Shown here: one piece after another, positions 63,740 to 64,000 of the stretch
How positions within the stretch are numbered: position 1 is the stretch's first letter
How the letters are laid out: each line of letters begins with the position of its first letter
Source: Bradyrhizobium erythrophlei
GTDB lineage: Bacteria; Pseudomonadota; Alphaproteobacteria; Rhizobiales; Xanthobacteraceae
Assembly (NCBI RefSeq): GCF_900142985.1
Contig: NZ_LT670849.1
Location: forward strand, 3,534,001-3,598,000
DNA length: 64,000 nucleotides
Reading direction: 5' to 3'
Made by a program: the position numbers and the translations under genes
Notes under the pieces: generated by a model
The model's database searches: none
The model's input: only the letters and a program-made list of their open reading frames with translations
What the model was told of the DNA's origin: nothing

Positions 63740-64000
63740 GGCGCGCCTCCGAGATAGGCGCGGATCACGTCGGGATTGGCTTTGATCGCATCAGGGCGGC
63801 CTTCGGCGATCCGGGTGCCGAAATCGAGCACCACGACGCGGTCGGCGAGCCCCATCACGAACCCCATGTCGTGCTCGACCAGCAGCACCGACATGCCGCC
63901 ATCGCGCAAGCTCCGCAGCAACGATGCCAATTGCTGCTTTTCCATGTGACGCAGGCCCGCCGCCGGCTCGTCGAGCAGGAGCAGCGCCGGGTCGGCGCAA
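63736..64000 (-). CDS. livG: ABC transporter ATP-binding protein, LivG type (C-terminal part)
   Basis: The last 87 or so residues of a LivG-like ATPase; the frame is open at the window end. Walker B is [17 protein letters not shown], followed by [37 protein letters not shown] and AYLG near the end, the usual LivG tail. The Walker A half and the permease genes lie outside the window. Confidence 0.92.
   Translation of the reverse strand, partial: CADPALLLLDEPAAGLRHMEKQQLASLLRSLRDGGMSVLLVEHDMGFVMGLADRVVVLDFGTRIAEGRPDAIKANPDVIRAYLGGAP

Overview
The window reads as chromosomal DNA of a GC-rich alphaproteobacterium, most likely Bradyrhizobium or a close relative in the Nitrobacteraceae. The case rests on the gene families (MbfA with an Irr-type box, PrtD/PrtE type I secretion, a MloK1-like channel, DUF1127, GcvA-type LysR), the many TRAP and ABC uptake systems, and dispersed palindromic repeats of kinds common in that group. 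This is an inference from content; no rRNA or other marker gene is present.

Layout. 1-9.2 kb is the 3' part of a giant secreted repeat protein: VCBS-like domains, 19 near-identical 47-residue repeats, four ~192-residue beta-strand (PATR-type) repeats and a type I secretion-like C-terminus. A CHASE2 class III nucleotide cyclase follows (9.3-11.6 kb). 11.6-20.7 kb is a peptide-type ABC importer with two divergent paralogous binding proteins, two permeases and two ATPases; an AtzG-like small subunit and an amidase sit inside the operon, linked by 4-bp stop/start overlaps. 20.9-24.4 kb holds a GlsB-type membrane protein and a type I secretion ABC/adaptor pair, the obvious candidate exporter for the giant protein. 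24.4-27.8 kb holds a CinA-type amidase, a composite double-hairpin repeat, two paralogous amidohydrolases and a Rieske ferredoxin.

27.8-33.8 kb (minus strand) is a tricarballylate-utilisation (tcu) cluster: LysR regulator, MFS permease TcuC, flavoprotein TcuA, TcuB, and an exported Esterase-713-like hydrolase between tcuA and tcuB. 33.9-44.5 kb is a mixed metabolic and stress region: DUF1127, GNAT, an SDR with Phe in place of the catalytic Tyr, acyl-CoA dehydrogenase, Kup K+ transporter with a hairpin at its start codon, a second amidase, the ferritin/VIT1 iron exporter MbfA with an Irr box, an epoxide-hydrolase-like protein and a nitroreductase. 44.6-47.9 kb (minus) is a tight three-gene run: membrane-anchored TAXI binding protein, cyclic-nucleotide-gated K+ channel, enoyl-CoA hydratase. 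48-54 kb has DUF3307, a YkgJ protein, a YafY/WYL regulator facing a glutathione transferase with two matching operator-like palindromes between them, a PPOX protein, a LysR regulator and a PaaI thioesterase.

53.6-64 kb is an aromatic-acid region: pobA (4-hydroxybenzoate hydroxylase), a TRAP transporter (DctPQM), DUF3237, a feruloyl/coumaroyl-CoA-synthase-like ligase, an HSD10-like dehydrogenase, a 4-hydroxybenzoyl-CoA-type thioesterase, and Liv-type ABC parts running off the window end. Together they suggest uptake of hydroxycinnamates, CoA activation, side-chain shortening by beta-oxidation, thioester release as 4-hydroxybenzoate and hydroxylation to protocatechuate.

No tRNA, rRNA, CRISPR array, prophage or intact insertion sequence was seen. 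The best leads are the repeat architecture of the giant protein, the composite repeat present twice, the amidase built into an ABC operon, the TAXI-channel gene pair, and the esterase inside the tcu operon.
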